Positions 7,353 to 16,076 are shown, counted from the stretch's first letter. The stretch: DNA of 64,000 nucleotides from Verrucomicrobiaceae bacterium (GCA_027485995.1 JAIXPW010000150.1:1-64000), one strand, 5' to 3'. Program-made: numbers and translations. Notes: generated by a model not told the origin, from the letters alone.

Positions 7353-9353
7353 TCAATCGCCTAACAGGCCCTTCAATCCACCGAAGAAGTTCCCGAGTTC
7401 CTCCTGCGAGGCCTCGGCTCCGAGGATGTCGTCGTAGGTGGTGTGGATGAGGTGCTCGTCGCTGAGCTCGGTGATGAAACTGCTGGACTGGCAATGCGTG
7501 CGCTCGCCCCATTTTGTACGATAAGCGCAGTAGGTCATCGTGAGTTGCTCGCGGGCGCGGGTGATGCCGACGTAGAGAAGCCGCCGCTCCTCATCGCGCG
7601 TGCCTTCGAGGATGCTGCGCTTGTGCGGCAGGATGCCCTCCTCCAGCCCGACGAGATAGACGATGGGAAATTCGAGGCCCTTCGACGCATGGAGCGTGAT
7701 CAGGGTCGCACCCTGCTTTTTCTCGATGTCGTCATCATCGCGATCCGATGCCAGCGCGCTGTTGTCGAGGAAGGCCTGGAGACTCTTGCCCTTCTCGGCG
7801 TATTTCCGGAGCTGGTCGATGACCTCGGCAATGCCTTCACCGCGCTGCTGGCGTTCCTGGTCGGTCTTGCAGCCGCGCTCCATCCAAGGGATGTAGTCCA
7901 TGCCATCGAGCATCGACTTCACGACGTCGCCGGGGTTCTCACGGGCAATGTCGATGCGGGCCTTGGCGCTGCCGATCTTTGCAACGAAGTCCTCGATGGC
8001 CGCGCGGGCTTTCGGGCCCATGCCATCGGTGAAGGCCGGATCACACAGTGCTTCCCAGACGCTTTGATTGTTGTAACGGCTCCAGTCGGTGGCGAGGACG
8101 GCCGTGGTCTGGCCGATCCCGCGATTGGGCGTGTTGAGGATGCGCAGCAGGGAAACGTCCTGCTCGGGCGCGGCGAGAACCTGGCAGTAGGCCAGCACAT
8201 CGCGGACCTCCTTGCGGTCGTAGAAACTCTGCGCGCCGACCATGCGATACGGGATCTTCCGCTCACGCAGGGCCTCCTCCAGCTTCCGGCTCTGGCCGTT
8301 GGTGCGGAACAGGATGGCGAAGTTTTCCCACTCGCACTTGGTGGTGCCCTTCTCGGCGAGCATTTCCTCGGCGATGAACTCAGCCTCCTCCTCGTCGCCC
8401 GGCATCGCCACGATGCGGACTGGCTGGCCGCCGTGCTTGGTGGCGCGGAGCACCTTGTCGCGACGACCGTGGTTGTGGCGGATCAGGCTGTTCGCGGTGT
8501 GGATGACCGCGAGGGTGGAGCGGTAGTTTTCCTCCAGCCGGATGATGCGAGGATTCGGGAAAAAGCGCTCGAACTGGAGAATGTTCGCCACCTCCGCGCC
8601 GCGCCAGCCATAGATCGACTGGTCGTCATCGCCGACGACGCAGACGTGATACGGCGCGCCGACGAGCTGCTGGAGCAACTGCATCTGAAGCGAGTTGGTG
8701 TCCTGGAATTCGTCCACCGTGACGCGCTTGAACTGCTGCCGGAACATCTCGCGGATGTCGGTGTGCTCGCGCAGCAACCGTTCCGCGAGCACGAGCAGGT
8801 CGTCGAAATCCACCACGTTCTGGGCCCGCAGCTCGTTCTGATAGGCGCGACCGAGCGAGGCGAAAAACTCGTTTTCCACCTCACCGGGGTCGATCCCCTG
8901 GTTCTTAGCCTTGGAAATTTCCGCGAGCACGGCCTCGGGCTTGATCTTCTCGTCCGCTCCGCCCTGGCGGATGATGAGCTGCTTCATCAGGCCGGTCTGG
9001 TCGCTGCCGGAGAAGATCGCGAAGTTCTTCTTGTAGCCAAGCTTGTCGATCCCGCCGCGCAGGATCCTGACGCAGAGCGAGTGGAAGGTGCAGACGGTCA
9101 TTTCCTCGGCGGCCTTCTTTGAGACCATGCCGGAGATGCGTTCGCGCATTTCGGCGGCGCCCTTGTTGGTGAAGGTGACCGCGAGGATGTTCTTCGCCGG
9201 GATGCCCTTTTCCAGCATGTGGGCGATGCGACAGGTGACCGTGCGCGTTTTCCCGGTGCCTGCTCCGGCGAGGATCAGCACCGGACCATCGAGCGCGCCG
9301 ACGGCTTCGCGCTGGGCGTGGTTCAGGGAGTCGAAGGAAAAGGCGTGGGCCAT
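7353..9353 (-). CDS. UvrD/PcrA-type superfamily 1 DNA helicase
   Basis: A 3'-5' DNA helicase/translocase used in repair and in clearing replication obstacles. The 666-residue protein has motif I AGAGTGKT (29-36), VTFTNKGAAEMRER, motif II VDEFQDTN, motif III DDQSIYGWRGA, and the C-terminal motifs TLHASKGLEFPIVYL and RRLLYVGITRAR. Length fits Rep/UvrD/PcrA proteins. It starts at the ATG read from 9353. The CTAACAG heptamer at 7361-7367 falls in the third- and fourth-last sense codons (CTG-TTA). It is transcribed convergently with the MoxR operon. Confidence 0.93.
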   Translation of the reverse strand: MAHAFSFDSLNHAQREAVGALDGPVLILAGAGTGKTRTVTCRIAHMLEKGIPAKNILAVTFTNKGAAEMRERISGMVSKKAAEEMTVCTFHSLCVRILRGGIDKLGYKKNFAIFSGSDQTGLMKQLIIRQGGADEKIKPEAVLAEISKAKNQGIDPGEVENEFFASLGRAYQNELRAQNVVDFDDLLVLAERLLREHTDIREMFRQQFKRVTVDEFQDTNSLQMQLLQQLVGAPYHVCVVGDDDQSIYGWRGAEVANILQFERFFPNPRIIRLEENYRSTLAVIHTANSLIRHNHGRRDKVLRATKHGGQPVRIVAMPGDEEEAEFIAEEMLAEKGTTKCEWENFAILFRTNGQSRKLEEALRERKIPYRMVGAQSFYDRKEVRDVLAYCQVLAAPEQDVSLLRILNTPNRGIGQTTAVLATDWSRYNNQSVWEALCDPAFTDGMGPKARAAIEDFVAKIGSAKARIDIARENPGDVVKSMLDGMDYIPWMERGCKTDQERQQRGEGIAEVIDQLRKYAEKGKSLQAFLDNSALASDRDDDDIEKKQGATLITLHASKGLEFPIVYLVGLEEGILPHKRSILEGTRDEERRLLYVGITRAREQLTMTYCAYRTKWGERTHCQSSSFITELSDEHLIHTTYDDILGAEASQEELGNFFGGLKGLLGD

Positions 9354-9433
9354 CGGTGGATCAGAGAAAACGCGAGGCCGGACTCGGGATCAAGTCCGGC
9401 CTCTCAAATGAAGGCAGCTGCTGGAAATGCGGC

Positions 9434-10177
9434 TCACTCGCGACGATTGCCGCTGACCAGCGAAATGTAGTAGAGAAGCATCGCCAGCGAACCGAGGGCG
9501 GCCACCACGTAGGTCATCGCAGCCCAGAACAGGGCGTTTTTGGCCTTTTCATGCTCCAACCGGGCACCGAGGCCGCTGCGATCGATCCAGGCCAGTGCCC
9601 GACGGCTGGCATCGAACTCCACCGGCAAGGTCACGAATGCGAAGAGCGTGGTCACGGCGAAGAGGGCGATCGCGATCTTCAGGACAAACAGATTCTGGCC
9701 GCCGCTATAGAACATGAGCCCCAACCCAACCGACATCAGGATCGACATCAGGCTGCTGGAAATCTGGACGGCGGGCACCAGTTTCGAACGCAGCCCGAGC
9801 CAAAGGTAAGCCTGCTGGTGCTGGACCGCATGGCCGCATTCATGAGCGGCGACCGCGATGGCGGCGACGGTGGCCGCGTGATAGACCGGCTCGCTCAGGT
9901 TCACGGTTTTCGAAGTCGGGTCGTAGTGGTCGGTCAACTGCCCGGGAACGCTCACCACCCTCACGTCGGTGATCCCATTCTGGCGCAGCATCAACTCGGC
10001 GGCGGCAGCCCCGGTGATCGGCATGGGGATTCCGGAATACTCGTCGAAGCGACGCTTGAGCATGCCGCTCACGCCGAAGCTGACGAGCATCGAGACCCCG
10101 ATGATGATCCAGTAGCTGATCGAGATGCCCATCGGCCCGGTGGAATGCGGAATGTAGGAGAGGAAATCCATGATCAT
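9434..10177 (-). CDS. YugP-like zinc-dependent membrane metallopeptidase
   Basis: This 247-residue membrane protein matches the neutral zinc metallopeptidase family typified by YugP. Its zinc motif AHECGH is at about 111-116 and is flanked by the family context NLSEPVYHAATVAAIAVAAHE. Membrane helices lie near 20-40, 130-150 and 160-185 and at the C-terminus. The start MIMDFLSY at 10177 was preferred to a longer frame whose leader has no family resemblance. Substrates are unknown. It lies 80 bases downstream of the uvrD start on the same strand side and diverges from the exonuclease-ligase gene. Confidence 0.85.
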   Translation of the reverse strand: MIMDFLSYIPHSTGPMGISISYWIIIGVSMLVSFGVSGMLKRRFDEYSGIPMPITGAAAAELMLRQNGITDVRVVSVPGQLTDHYDPTSKTVNLSEPVYHAATVAAIAVAAHECGHAVQHQQAYLWLGLRSKLVPAVQISSSLMSILMSVGLGLMFYSGGQNLFVLKIAIALFAVTTLFAFVTLPVEFDASRRALAWIDRSGLGARLEHEKAKNALFWAAMTYVVAALGSLAMLLYYISLVSGNRRE

Positions 10178-10311
10178 GCCCCGATCATAAGGGGAAAGCC
10201 CTCCACTGCAACCGGCCAGCGGGTTGAAAAGCGTGTATATTTTCCACCCCCGCCTCTTTTTCGCGCAAACCATTGTCCCTTGCCGCGGCATCCATGTAAT
10301 CTGCCGCAGCT

Positions 10312-13008
10312 TTGATCGAAGTTCGCTTCAACCGCGGCCTGTATTTGCCGGAAGCCGACCTGTGGCTCGACCCATGGGACGCGAAGCCGTCTGCCTTCGT
10401 CTCACACGCCCATGCCGACCACTTCGCGCGGCATGAAATGGCGATCTGCAGTGAGACCACAGCCATTCTGGTCAGGAAACGTTTCCACCTGGCAGAGGGG
10501 CGGATCGAGCCGGTGGCCTTCCACGTGCCTCTTGTTCGGAATGGCTTCCGATTGAAAATGCTGCCGGCCGGTCACATCACCGGATCCGCGATGCTGCATG
10601 TGACCCGGATCCGCGACGGGGCCAGCCTGCTCTACACCGGTGATTTCAAGACCCGCCGAGGGCGGACGATGGAGCCGGTCAGCTTCGTCACCGCAGATAC
10701 CCTGATCCTGGAAACCACCTTCGGCCTGCCTCAGCTCGTGTTTCCGCCCCAGATGGAGATCGAGTCGGCGGTGCTCGGCTTCGTGCATGGAGCTTTGGCC
10801 GATGGCGAGACGCCGGTGCTGTTCGGCTATTCTTTGGGAAAGGCCCAGGAGGCCCTCGCCCTGCTGCACGAGCACGGCATCCCCGTCCTGCTCCATCCCA
10901 ACGTCGCCGACATGACCGAGGCCTGCCGCGCGGCAGGGGCGGACCTTCCCGAGCCGAAGCGCTTCGAGGGCTTCGCCGTCGAGGGCCACGCCATCATCGC
11001 CCCTCCGAATGCCATCCGTTCGAAGGCCCTGCGCGGATTGAAAAGCAAGCGCACGGCCATGCTCACCGGTTGGGCGCTCCAGCCGGGGGCGAAGTATCGC
11101 TATCGGGTCGATGAGGTTTTCCCGATGTCCGATCATGCCGATCACAGCGGCCTGATGGAATGCCTCCAACGCGTCCGTCCGAAGCGGGTGCTGACCGTGC
11201 ATGGCTACGCCCAGGAGTTCGCCGCCGAATTGAGGACCCGTCGCATCGACGCCTGGTGCGCCATGGGCGGCGACCAATTGGAACTTCCAATCGCCGGAGC
11301 GCCCCAACGTGCAGCGGTGACCACCTCCTCGCACGCACGCCAGATCCGACCGATCTGTGCCTTCGCCGACTTCAGCGATCTCTGCCGCCTCGTCGGTGAA
11401 ACGACCAGCCGTCTCGCCAAGATCGAGTTCATCGCCAACTACCTCAGGGGCCTGGAAAGCGACATCGAGCTGCGGATTGCCACCGGATGGCTGACGGGAG
11501 AAGCCCTGCCGAAAACCGCCGGACGACGTTCGCTTCAGGTCGGTTCCGCCGCCCTGCGCCGGGCCCTGCTTTCCCTGCCCGGGGCCCGTGAGGAGCGCTA
11601 TCGGGAAATCTCCCTCTCCCAGAACGATGCCGCCCGCACGGCCAGACTGGTGCTTCAGGAACTGACGATCCGGCCGGAGCCCATCGATCTCGCCGCACTC
11701 GATTCATTTTTCCGGGAGCTGGCCGCGAGCCGCGGATCGCTCGAACGGATCGAACGCCTCGCGGCCAGACTGCGGTCGCTGCACCCCACCGAATCCGAGA
11801 CCCTGGTGAAACTTCTCACAGGAGATCTGCGGATCGGCCTCAAGGAAGGCCTGGTCGAGGACGCCGTCACCGCCGCCTTCAAGGCCGACCCGGCTGCCGT
11901 GCGTCATGCCCACATGCTCACCGGCGACATCGGAGAAACCGCCGTCTTCGCCCGCTACAAGACGCTCGACGAGGCCGAACTCCGCCCCTTCGTTCCGATC
12001 AAGTGCATGCTCGCCTCGCCCACCGCCGCCTCCAGCGAGATCTGGGACTGGCACAGCGACAGCGGACTGCCCCACTTGTGGGTCGAGCCGAAATACGACG
12101 GCATCCGCCTCCAGTTGCACAAGCTCGACGACCGCGTCGCCGTGTTCTCGCGCGACCTCCAGCCGCTCGACGACGCCTTTCCTGACCTGCTGGAGGCCGC
12201 CGCCAGGATTCAGCACGACTGTGTCCTCGATGGCGAACTCATCGCCTACGCGAGTGACCGCATTCTTGGCTTCAACCAGCTCCAGCAACGTCTCGGGCGA
12301 AAGCTCGCGCAGACCGACCTCTTTCTCAAGGACGGAACCCAGCCCCTCTCGGTGCCGCTGCGCTTCGTCGCCTTCGACCTGCTCTGGCACCAGGGTCAGT
12401 GCCTGCTGGAGCTTTCCCTGGAAGAGCGACGCGCCAGACTGGACTCCATCGCCCTGGAAGGGGCCTTCGAGGCCATCGCCGTGCAGCGTGTCGGCTCGAA
12501 CGAGGAGCTCGATCAGGCTTTCAAGCAGGCCCTCAACGACGGTCACGAAGGACTCATCGCCAAGGACTCCGCCAGCGCCTATCATCCCGGCCGCCGTGGC
12601 CGGTCCTGGCTGAAGTTGAAGGGCGTCATGCCGACTCTGGACTGCGTCGTGGTCGCCGCCGAGCAGGGCCATGGACGTCGCTCCGATGTGCTGAGCGACT
12701 ACACCTTCGCTGTTCGCGACGAGACCAGTGGCGACCTCCGCATCATCGGAAAAGCCTACAGCGGACTGACCGACGAGGAGATCGAGGACCTCACCGAGCA
12801 CTTCCGGAAAACCACGATCTCCAAAACCAAGCGCAAGCATCTCGTCGAGCCCGACATCATCCTCGAAATCGCCTTCGACGCCATCCGCGCCTCCGACCGC
12901 CACGACTCCGGACTCGCCATGCGTTTCCCCCGCATCAAGGCCATCCGCCGGGACAAGTCGATCGGTGAAATCGACACCCTGCAATACGCGAAGAGCCTGG
13001 TGAAGTAG
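10312..13008 (+). CDS. fusion of MBL-fold DNA exonuclease and ATP-dependent DNA ligase
   Basis: The first ~335 residues are a metallo-beta-lactamase/beta-CASP nuclease of the type linked to LigB-like ligases: metal motif SHAHADH (31-37), then TGDFKTRRGR and MSDHADHSG. The remaining ~560 residues are an ATP-dependent DNA ligase: an N-terminal domain (TTSRLAKIEFIANYLRGL), the adenylation motif KYDGIR with catalytic Lys594, DGELIAY, and the C-terminal OB part with GRSWLKLKG. In many bacteria these are separate neighbouring genes, with an Lhr-type helicase and a phosphoesterase; here they are one 898-residue chain. The start is TTG at 10312 (MIEVRFNRGLYL). It probably processes and seals DNA ends in repair. 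Confidence 0.92.
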   Translation: MIEVRFNRGLYLPEADLWLDPWDAKPSAFVSHAHADHFARHEMAICSETTAILVRKRFHLAEGRIEPVAFHVPLVRNGFRLKMLPAGHITGSAMLHVTRIRDGASLLYTGDFKTRRGRTMEPVSFVTADTLILETTFGLPQLVFPPQMEIESAVLGFVHGALADGETPVLFGYSLGKAQEALALLHEHGIPVLLHPNVADMTEACRAAGADLPEPKRFEGFAVEGHAIIAPPNAIRSKALRGLKSKRTAMLTGWALQPGAKYRYRVDEVFPMSDHADHSGLMECLQRVRPKRVLTVHGYAQEFAAELRTRRIDAWCAMGGDQLELPIAGAPQRAAVTTSSHARQIRPICAFADFSDLCRLVGETTSRLAKIEFIANYLRGLESDIELRIATGWLTGEALPKTAGRRSLQVGSAALRRALLSLPGAREERYREISLSQNDAARTARLVLQELTIRPEPIDLAALDSFFRELAASRGSLERIERLAARLRSLHPTESETLVKLLTGDLRIGLKEGLVEDAVTAAFKADPAAVRHAHMLTGDIGETAVFARYKTLDEAELRPFVPIKCMLASPTAASSEIWDWHSDSGLPHLWVEPKYDGIRLQLHKLDDRVAVFSRDLQPLDDAFPDLLEAAARIQHDCVLDGELIAYASDRILGFNQLQQRLGRKLAQTDLFLKDGTQPLSVPLRFVAFDLLWHQGQCLLELSLEERRARLDSIALEGAFEAIAVQRVGSNEELDQAFKQALNDGHEGLIAKDSASAYHPGRRGRSWLKLKGVMPTLDCVVVAAEQGHGRRSDVLSDYTFAVRDETSGDLRIIGKAYSGLTDEEIEDLTEHFRKTTISKTKRKHLVEPDIILEIAFDAIRASDRHDSGLAMRFPRIKAIRRDKSIGEIDTLQYAKSLVK

Positions 13009-13034
13009 CGAACGCCCGCCTTCCTGGTGGTGTC

Positions 13035-13448
13035 TTAAGGAGCCAGCGGAAACCTCTTCAAAAACTGCTCGGGAGTCAGAGCGGGAACCGGGGAGTTCTT
13101 AAAGTCCTTCACATTCCTCGTGATGATGAAGTCCGCCCGGTCACTTTCCGCCGCAGCGGCCTGCATGGCGTCCTCATAGTCCGACATCGTCAGCTTCAAG
13201 GCGCGTGCCACTTCGGTCCCTCCTACGCTTGCGATCTCGAGCCAATCGAGCAGGCGTTGCAGACAGAAGCGGGCGATCCCATCGCCCTTTTCACGACTGA
13301 GCAGGTTATAAAGGGTCGCAATCGTATGCGAAGCCGCAGCGCCTTGGTGCAAACCGCCACAAACGGACATAACCGCCTCGGAAGCCTTGGCTCCGGGGCG
13401 CGATAGCAGCGAATCGAGCAGGATGTTGGTATCGAGCAAAAGCCTCAT
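13035..13448 (-). CDS. PIN-domain toxin, VapC-like
   Basis: A 137-residue PIN-domain ribonuclease. The metal-binding acidic residues are visible in LLLDTNILLDSL (Asp6), in MSDYEDAMQAA, and in DFIITRNVKDF. VapC toxins usually cleave tRNA or rRNA and are held inactive by the antitoxin encoded upstream. It begins 7 bases after the antitoxin stop and is surely co-transcribed with it. It ends close to the convergent exonuclease-ligase gene. Confidence 0.88.
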   Translation of the reverse strand: MRLLLDTNILLDSLLSRPGAKASEAVMSVCGGLHQGAAASHTIATLYNLLSREKGDGIARFCLQRLLDWLEIASVGGTEVARALKLTMSDYEDAMQAAAAESDRADFIITRNVKDFKNSPVPALTPEQFLKRFPLAP

Positions 13449-13455
13449 GAGTCGG

Positions 13456-13701
13456 TCACTTCACGTGCTTGCGGTAGAGATGCTGAAGACGCTCATCCTC
13501 AGGATCCGGAGCCACCTCCTTCAAGCTTCCTCTCCATTCCGCCAGCCACTGTGAGGCAGCGGCCTGTTTCCGGCTGGCGTTGAGAAAGGCCATCTCGATC
13601 GCCTCCCTTACCAGCGCGGACTTGGAAATCCCGCGTCGGGAGCTTTCGTGGTCGAGGGTCTCGTTCACGTCGTCCGGGAGCTTCAGGGTGATCGTCGCCA
13701 T
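13456..13701 (-). CDS. ribbon-helix-helix antitoxin, VapB-like
   Basis: An 81-residue protein whose N-terminus ATITLKLPDDVNETLDHES is a ribbon-helix-helix strand and first helix, followed by SKSALVREAIEMAFL. The C-terminal half would wrap the toxin. It is the first gene of the two-gene operon, as is usual for type II systems, and probably represses its own promoter; a 6-bp inverted repeat lies just upstream (13710-13740). Confidence 0.85.
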   Translation of the reverse strand: MATITLKLPDDVNETLDHESSRRGISKSALVREAIEMAFLNASRKQAAASQWLAEWRGSLKEVAPDPEDERLQHLYRKHVK

Positions 13702-13709
13702 GCCAGACT

Positions 13710-13740
13710 GGTATTACGAAATCCACGAAAAAGCAATACC
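13710..13740. promoter_or_regulatory. candidate autoregulatory operator of the vapBC-like operon
   Basis: GGTATT at 13710-13715 and AATACC at 13735-13740 form an inverted repeat 8 bases upstream of the antitoxin start. Position and symmetry fit an operator for a dimeric ribbon-helix-helix repressor. Short arms make chance possible. Confidence 0.4.
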
Positions 13741-14058
13741 TCAATCCCGAACGGGAAGCGCCCTGACCCGAAGGGCGCTTCAGCACCCGGAGCGGTGCCC
13801 CTTTCGTGACTGGAATTCTTCAAGTTCCAAAAAATCAGCGAGTCCAAAGCGCCTAGATCCAATCGTCACAGCTAGACAAGCCATCAGGAAAATCGAATCA
13901 ATTTCCGAGGCCCGAAAGACCTGGAGCTTCCACAAGCGCCGCATTGACAACCAAGCATTTCCAGAGATCATATCCCCATCGTGAAGCCCACCAAAAAGCC
14001 GTTAGATATCCAGCTCCGAGTGGGAGAATAAACACTGTTCGCCCAACTGCAAAGTGCC
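13741..14058. other. non-coding stretch with possible cassette boundary
   Basis: No gene with recognisable features. A small hairpin GCACC-loop-GGTGC lies near 13784-13799. At 14001-14007 GTTAGAT fits the integron core-site consensus GTTRRRY and lies 52 bases before the next small gene, but no complementary RYYYAAC partner was found upstream, so it is at best a half-site. Confidence 0.3.
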
Positions 14059-14490
14059 ATGCCCGAAGAAGCGAGAACCAAATGCAAAAGTTGCGCAGCC
14101 TCTATTTTGCCTGCGACATCAGAGCGTTTTGATGGGTATTGCGCACCGTGCTACAAGGAGCTTAACGCGATCCCATACATTCCACCGCCGCAGCCACCCC
14201 AGAGCTTCCTGAGCAAGCTTATGGGCTACTTGGTTCCCGTCTTTTTCATTGGATTGGTTTTCGTGGGGTTCCCGCTTGGATATAAGCTCATTCTCGGGGG
14301 GGCCAGATCCACCGTTACTTCTGGCGTCATCAGGTCGATCTACCTCACGCATCCCATCAGTGACCCGAAGTTGGAGGGGCGGCAGGCACGTATCGTTGCT
14401 GATTACTTGATCGTGGAGATGGAGGGTGGACGCAAGCTTTGGATTTCTGAGGAGAACCTTGTTGGAGTCGAATTCGAATCGGAAGACTGA
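14059..14490 (+). CDS. small membrane protein with N-terminal Cys-rich zinc-ribbon-like segment
   Basis: A 143-residue protein of unknown function. It opens with two Cys pairs (CKSCAASILPATSERFDGYC followed by APCYKE), resembling a small zinc ribbon. Next come a proline-rich linker PYIPPPQPPQ and one strong membrane helix (YLVPVFFIGLVFVGFPLGYKL), then a soluble C-terminal part of about 55 residues. GC content is lower than in neighbouring housekeeping genes. It sits between a possible core half-site and a palindromic repeat, which fits an acquired orphan gene. No SD-like sequence is evident. Confidence 0.65.
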   Translation: MPEEARTKCKSCAASILPATSERFDGYCAPCYKELNAIPYIPPPQPPQSFLSKLMGYLVPVFFIGLVFVGFPLGYKLILGGARSTVTSGVIRSIYLTHPISDPKLEGRQARIVADYLIVEMEGGRKLWISEENLVGVEFESED

Positions 14491-14669
14491 TCACGCAGGT
14501 ATGAAAGCGACCACGACAAAACCGAGGGCGAACAAGGCGCGGCTGGACAACGGCTGGGGCTGCTCTGTCGGCAATGTTTCACGTAACTTTAATTCGCTAT
14601 CCCGTTTCGACGCTCACTCCCGCCCCAGCGGTGCCAGCGCTTGAACGCTCGGCTGCCGAAAATCCCCGC

Positions 14670-14870
14670 TCACCCCACTGGCCTGGTCACGGTCACTGCG
14701 TTGCTGCCGCGCTCGTTGCCTTGTTCGGTCTGTGCGTAGAGCTTGAAGGTGGCGGAGGAGCCGGGGGCGGTGAGGCCCCAGGTTCCGGTCCAGGTGGCGG
14801 GGGCATTGGCGGGCAGGGTGGCGATCACGCTTTCATCGTCCGGGCCGGTGGTGATGGGCCAAATGGCTAG
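14670..14870 (-). pseudogene. C-terminal fragment of a truncated gene
   Basis: An open minus-strand frame encodes about 66 residues containing WTGTWGLTAPGSSATFKLYA and ending NAVTVTRPVG followed by a stop. It has no start of its own: upstream it runs directly into the palindromic repeat copy at 14874-14996. This looks like the tail of a beta-rich (perhaps Ig-like) protein whose 5' part was lost, possibly when the repeat arrived. The family is not recognisable. Confidence 0.4.
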
Positions 14871-14873
14871 CTC

Positions 14874-14996
14874 CCCTGGACTGCGGTGACTCGTCACCGC
14901 TTTTGGTTCAGGAGGCTTGCCGACAGGGGAGGAGCTGGTTTTCCCGCCACAAGTGGCAACGGCCGGAAAGCGGTGACAAGTCTCCGCAGTCCAGGG
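14874..14996 (+). repeat. palindromic interspersed repeat, copy A (123 bp)
   Basis: Begins CCCTGGACTGCGGTGACT and ends AGTCTCCGCAGTCCAGGG, so its ends are inverted repeats of about 28 bp with two mismatches. The interior holds a further palindrome, GCCACAAGTGGC. It differs from copy B at only five positions. It carries no coding capacity. Confidence 0.85.
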
Positions 14997-15336
14997 CCAC
15001 GATGCCCGCTTGGATTAGCGGGTGGGAACAATGGCGGCCGTAGCGGAGTCAGAGCGGCGATCGTCACTTGCCAGCGAAGTTGGAAGGTCGTTTGACCCTC
15101 CCCGCCCCCGAACCTTTCCTCCCGCCCGATCCCCAAAAGCAAATTCTACCCAAAAGCTTGGCATCCCAGCCCGCCGGATCTAAAAGCCCACCATGAACGA
15201 GGCTGCCAAACTCCAATCCTCCGAGTCGGGTCGCCTTTGTCCCCTGCTCACCGAGCGGTCGGTGATCACCCCCCAAACCCGACCGGTCGGTCGATAACGC
15301 AGTTAGGCAAGAAACTAAAAGATACGTTATCACCTT
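14997..15336. other. non-coding stretch with cassette core half-site
   Basis: No gene seen. The perfect palindrome CCGACCGGTCGG lies near 15279-15290. GTTAGGC at 15302-15308 fits the integron core consensus and sits 28 bases before the ATG of the next gene, the usual spacing in gene cassettes. No matching left half of an attC was found, so the upstream boundary may be degraded. Confidence 0.35.
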
Positions 15337-15837
15337 ATGAAGCCACTCCTTCCCCAACTGTTCGTGGCAACTTTGGCATTTTGCTGGGTGCCTCTGCACG
15401 CTCAAGATGGAAAAGTCGCATCCGACATCACAAGCGAAGCCAAACCGTTTCCTCAAGATTTGGAGGAGGGCGCACGTGCTGTATTTGCCCGGCTTAAAGG
15501 CGTGAGCGTTCCTGATTCACCGAGGGAGTTTATTCCCTTCGCGATTGTACGAAAGCTTCAACCGGAGCAACAAGCTGGCAAGTGGGGCGAGTATGCTGTG
15601 AAAATGCCGGGGACAAAGGTCGAGCCGGATCTTCACGAGCGCGTGTTGAGGGACTTCCGGCATCAACTGCCGAGGCAACTCGCGGCAGAAATGATCAATG
15701 CCTGGCTGATTCTATATGAGGAGAGTGGTACGGTTTATCTAATCGTGCAAGACAGTGTCGGCCCAGAAGCCCGGTTCCGAGCGGTGCGCCCGAAGAATCT
15801 CCATGAACTCAAGCTCGGAGATTTCAAGCCCGAATGA
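15337..15837 (+). CDS. secreted orphan protein in an integron-cassette-like setting
   Basis: A 166-residue protein of no family I recognise. Residues 1-23 (PQLFVATLAFCWVPLHAQ) are a clear signal peptide, so it is probably periplasmic or outer-membrane associated. The C-terminal half is mixed alpha/beta with MINAWLILYEESGTVYLIVQ. Seven bases after its stop begins an attC-like site (15845-15941), and GTTAGGC lies 28 bases upstream of its ATG. A gene of this size packed between core sites with no promoter of its own is the hallmark of an integron cassette. Direct copies of the 123-bp palindromic repeat flank the unit. Confidence 0.72.
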   Translation: MKPLLPQLFVATLAFCWVPLHAQDGKVASDITSEAKPFPQDLEEGARAVFARLKGVSVPDSPREFIPFAIVRKLQPEQQAGKWGEYAVKMPGTKVEPDLHERVLRDFRHQLPRQLAAEMINAWLILYEESGTVYLIVQDSVGPEARFRAVRPKNLHELKLGDFKPE

Positions 15838-15844
15838 ACCCGTT

Positions 15845-15941
15845 GCCTAACGAATCGTGGTGCGCCAACCGGCCGTAAGCTTTTCAATTTCATTCCATTT
15901 TCCTTTCAATCGCGCCGGTGGGCGCACATCAAACGTTAGGT
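15845..15941 (+). other. attC-like integron recombination site
   Basis: The left end GCCTAAC (15845-15851) matches RYYYAAC and the right end GTTAGGT (15935-15941) matches GTTRRRY. The inner arms TGCGCCAACCGGC and GCCGGTGGGCGCA pair as an imperfect palindrome, and the left arm has one extra G relative to the right, like the extrahelical bases that orient real attC sites. A 97-bp length and a position 7 bases after a gene stop also fit. No integron integrase is present in the window. Confidence 0.72.
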
Positions 15942-15953
15942 GGGGCAAAGCTC

Positions 15954-16076
15954 CCCTGGACTGCGGTGACTTGTCACCGCTTTTGGTTGAGGAGGCTTGC
16001 CGACGGGGGAGGAGCTGATTTCCCCGCCACAAGTGGCAACGGCCGGAAAGCGGTGACAAGTCTCCGCAGTCCAGGG
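15954..16076 (+). repeat. palindromic interspersed repeat, copy B (123 bp)
   Basis: Same orientation as copy A, with five differences over 123 bp. It begins 13 bases after the attC-like site, so copies A and B bracket the cassette-like gene as direct repeats. The inner dyad GGTGACTTGTCACC is perfect here. Confidence 0.87.

Noticed and set aside
7443-9122. Long plus-strand open frame of about 560 codons antisense to the helicase gene
   Set aside because: It is a shadow frame in a GC-rich gene with strong helicase motifs on the other strand; the antisense protein has no domain features.
11704-12984. Long minus-strand open frame over the ligase part of the fusion gene
   Set aside because: Shadow of the ligase reading frame; Gly/Glu-rich translation without motifs.
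14527-14650. Degenerate attC after the membrane protein gene (GCTGGGGC / GCCCCAGC dyad)
   Set aside because: A long imperfect stem can be drawn, but no GTTRRRY core is present on the right side.
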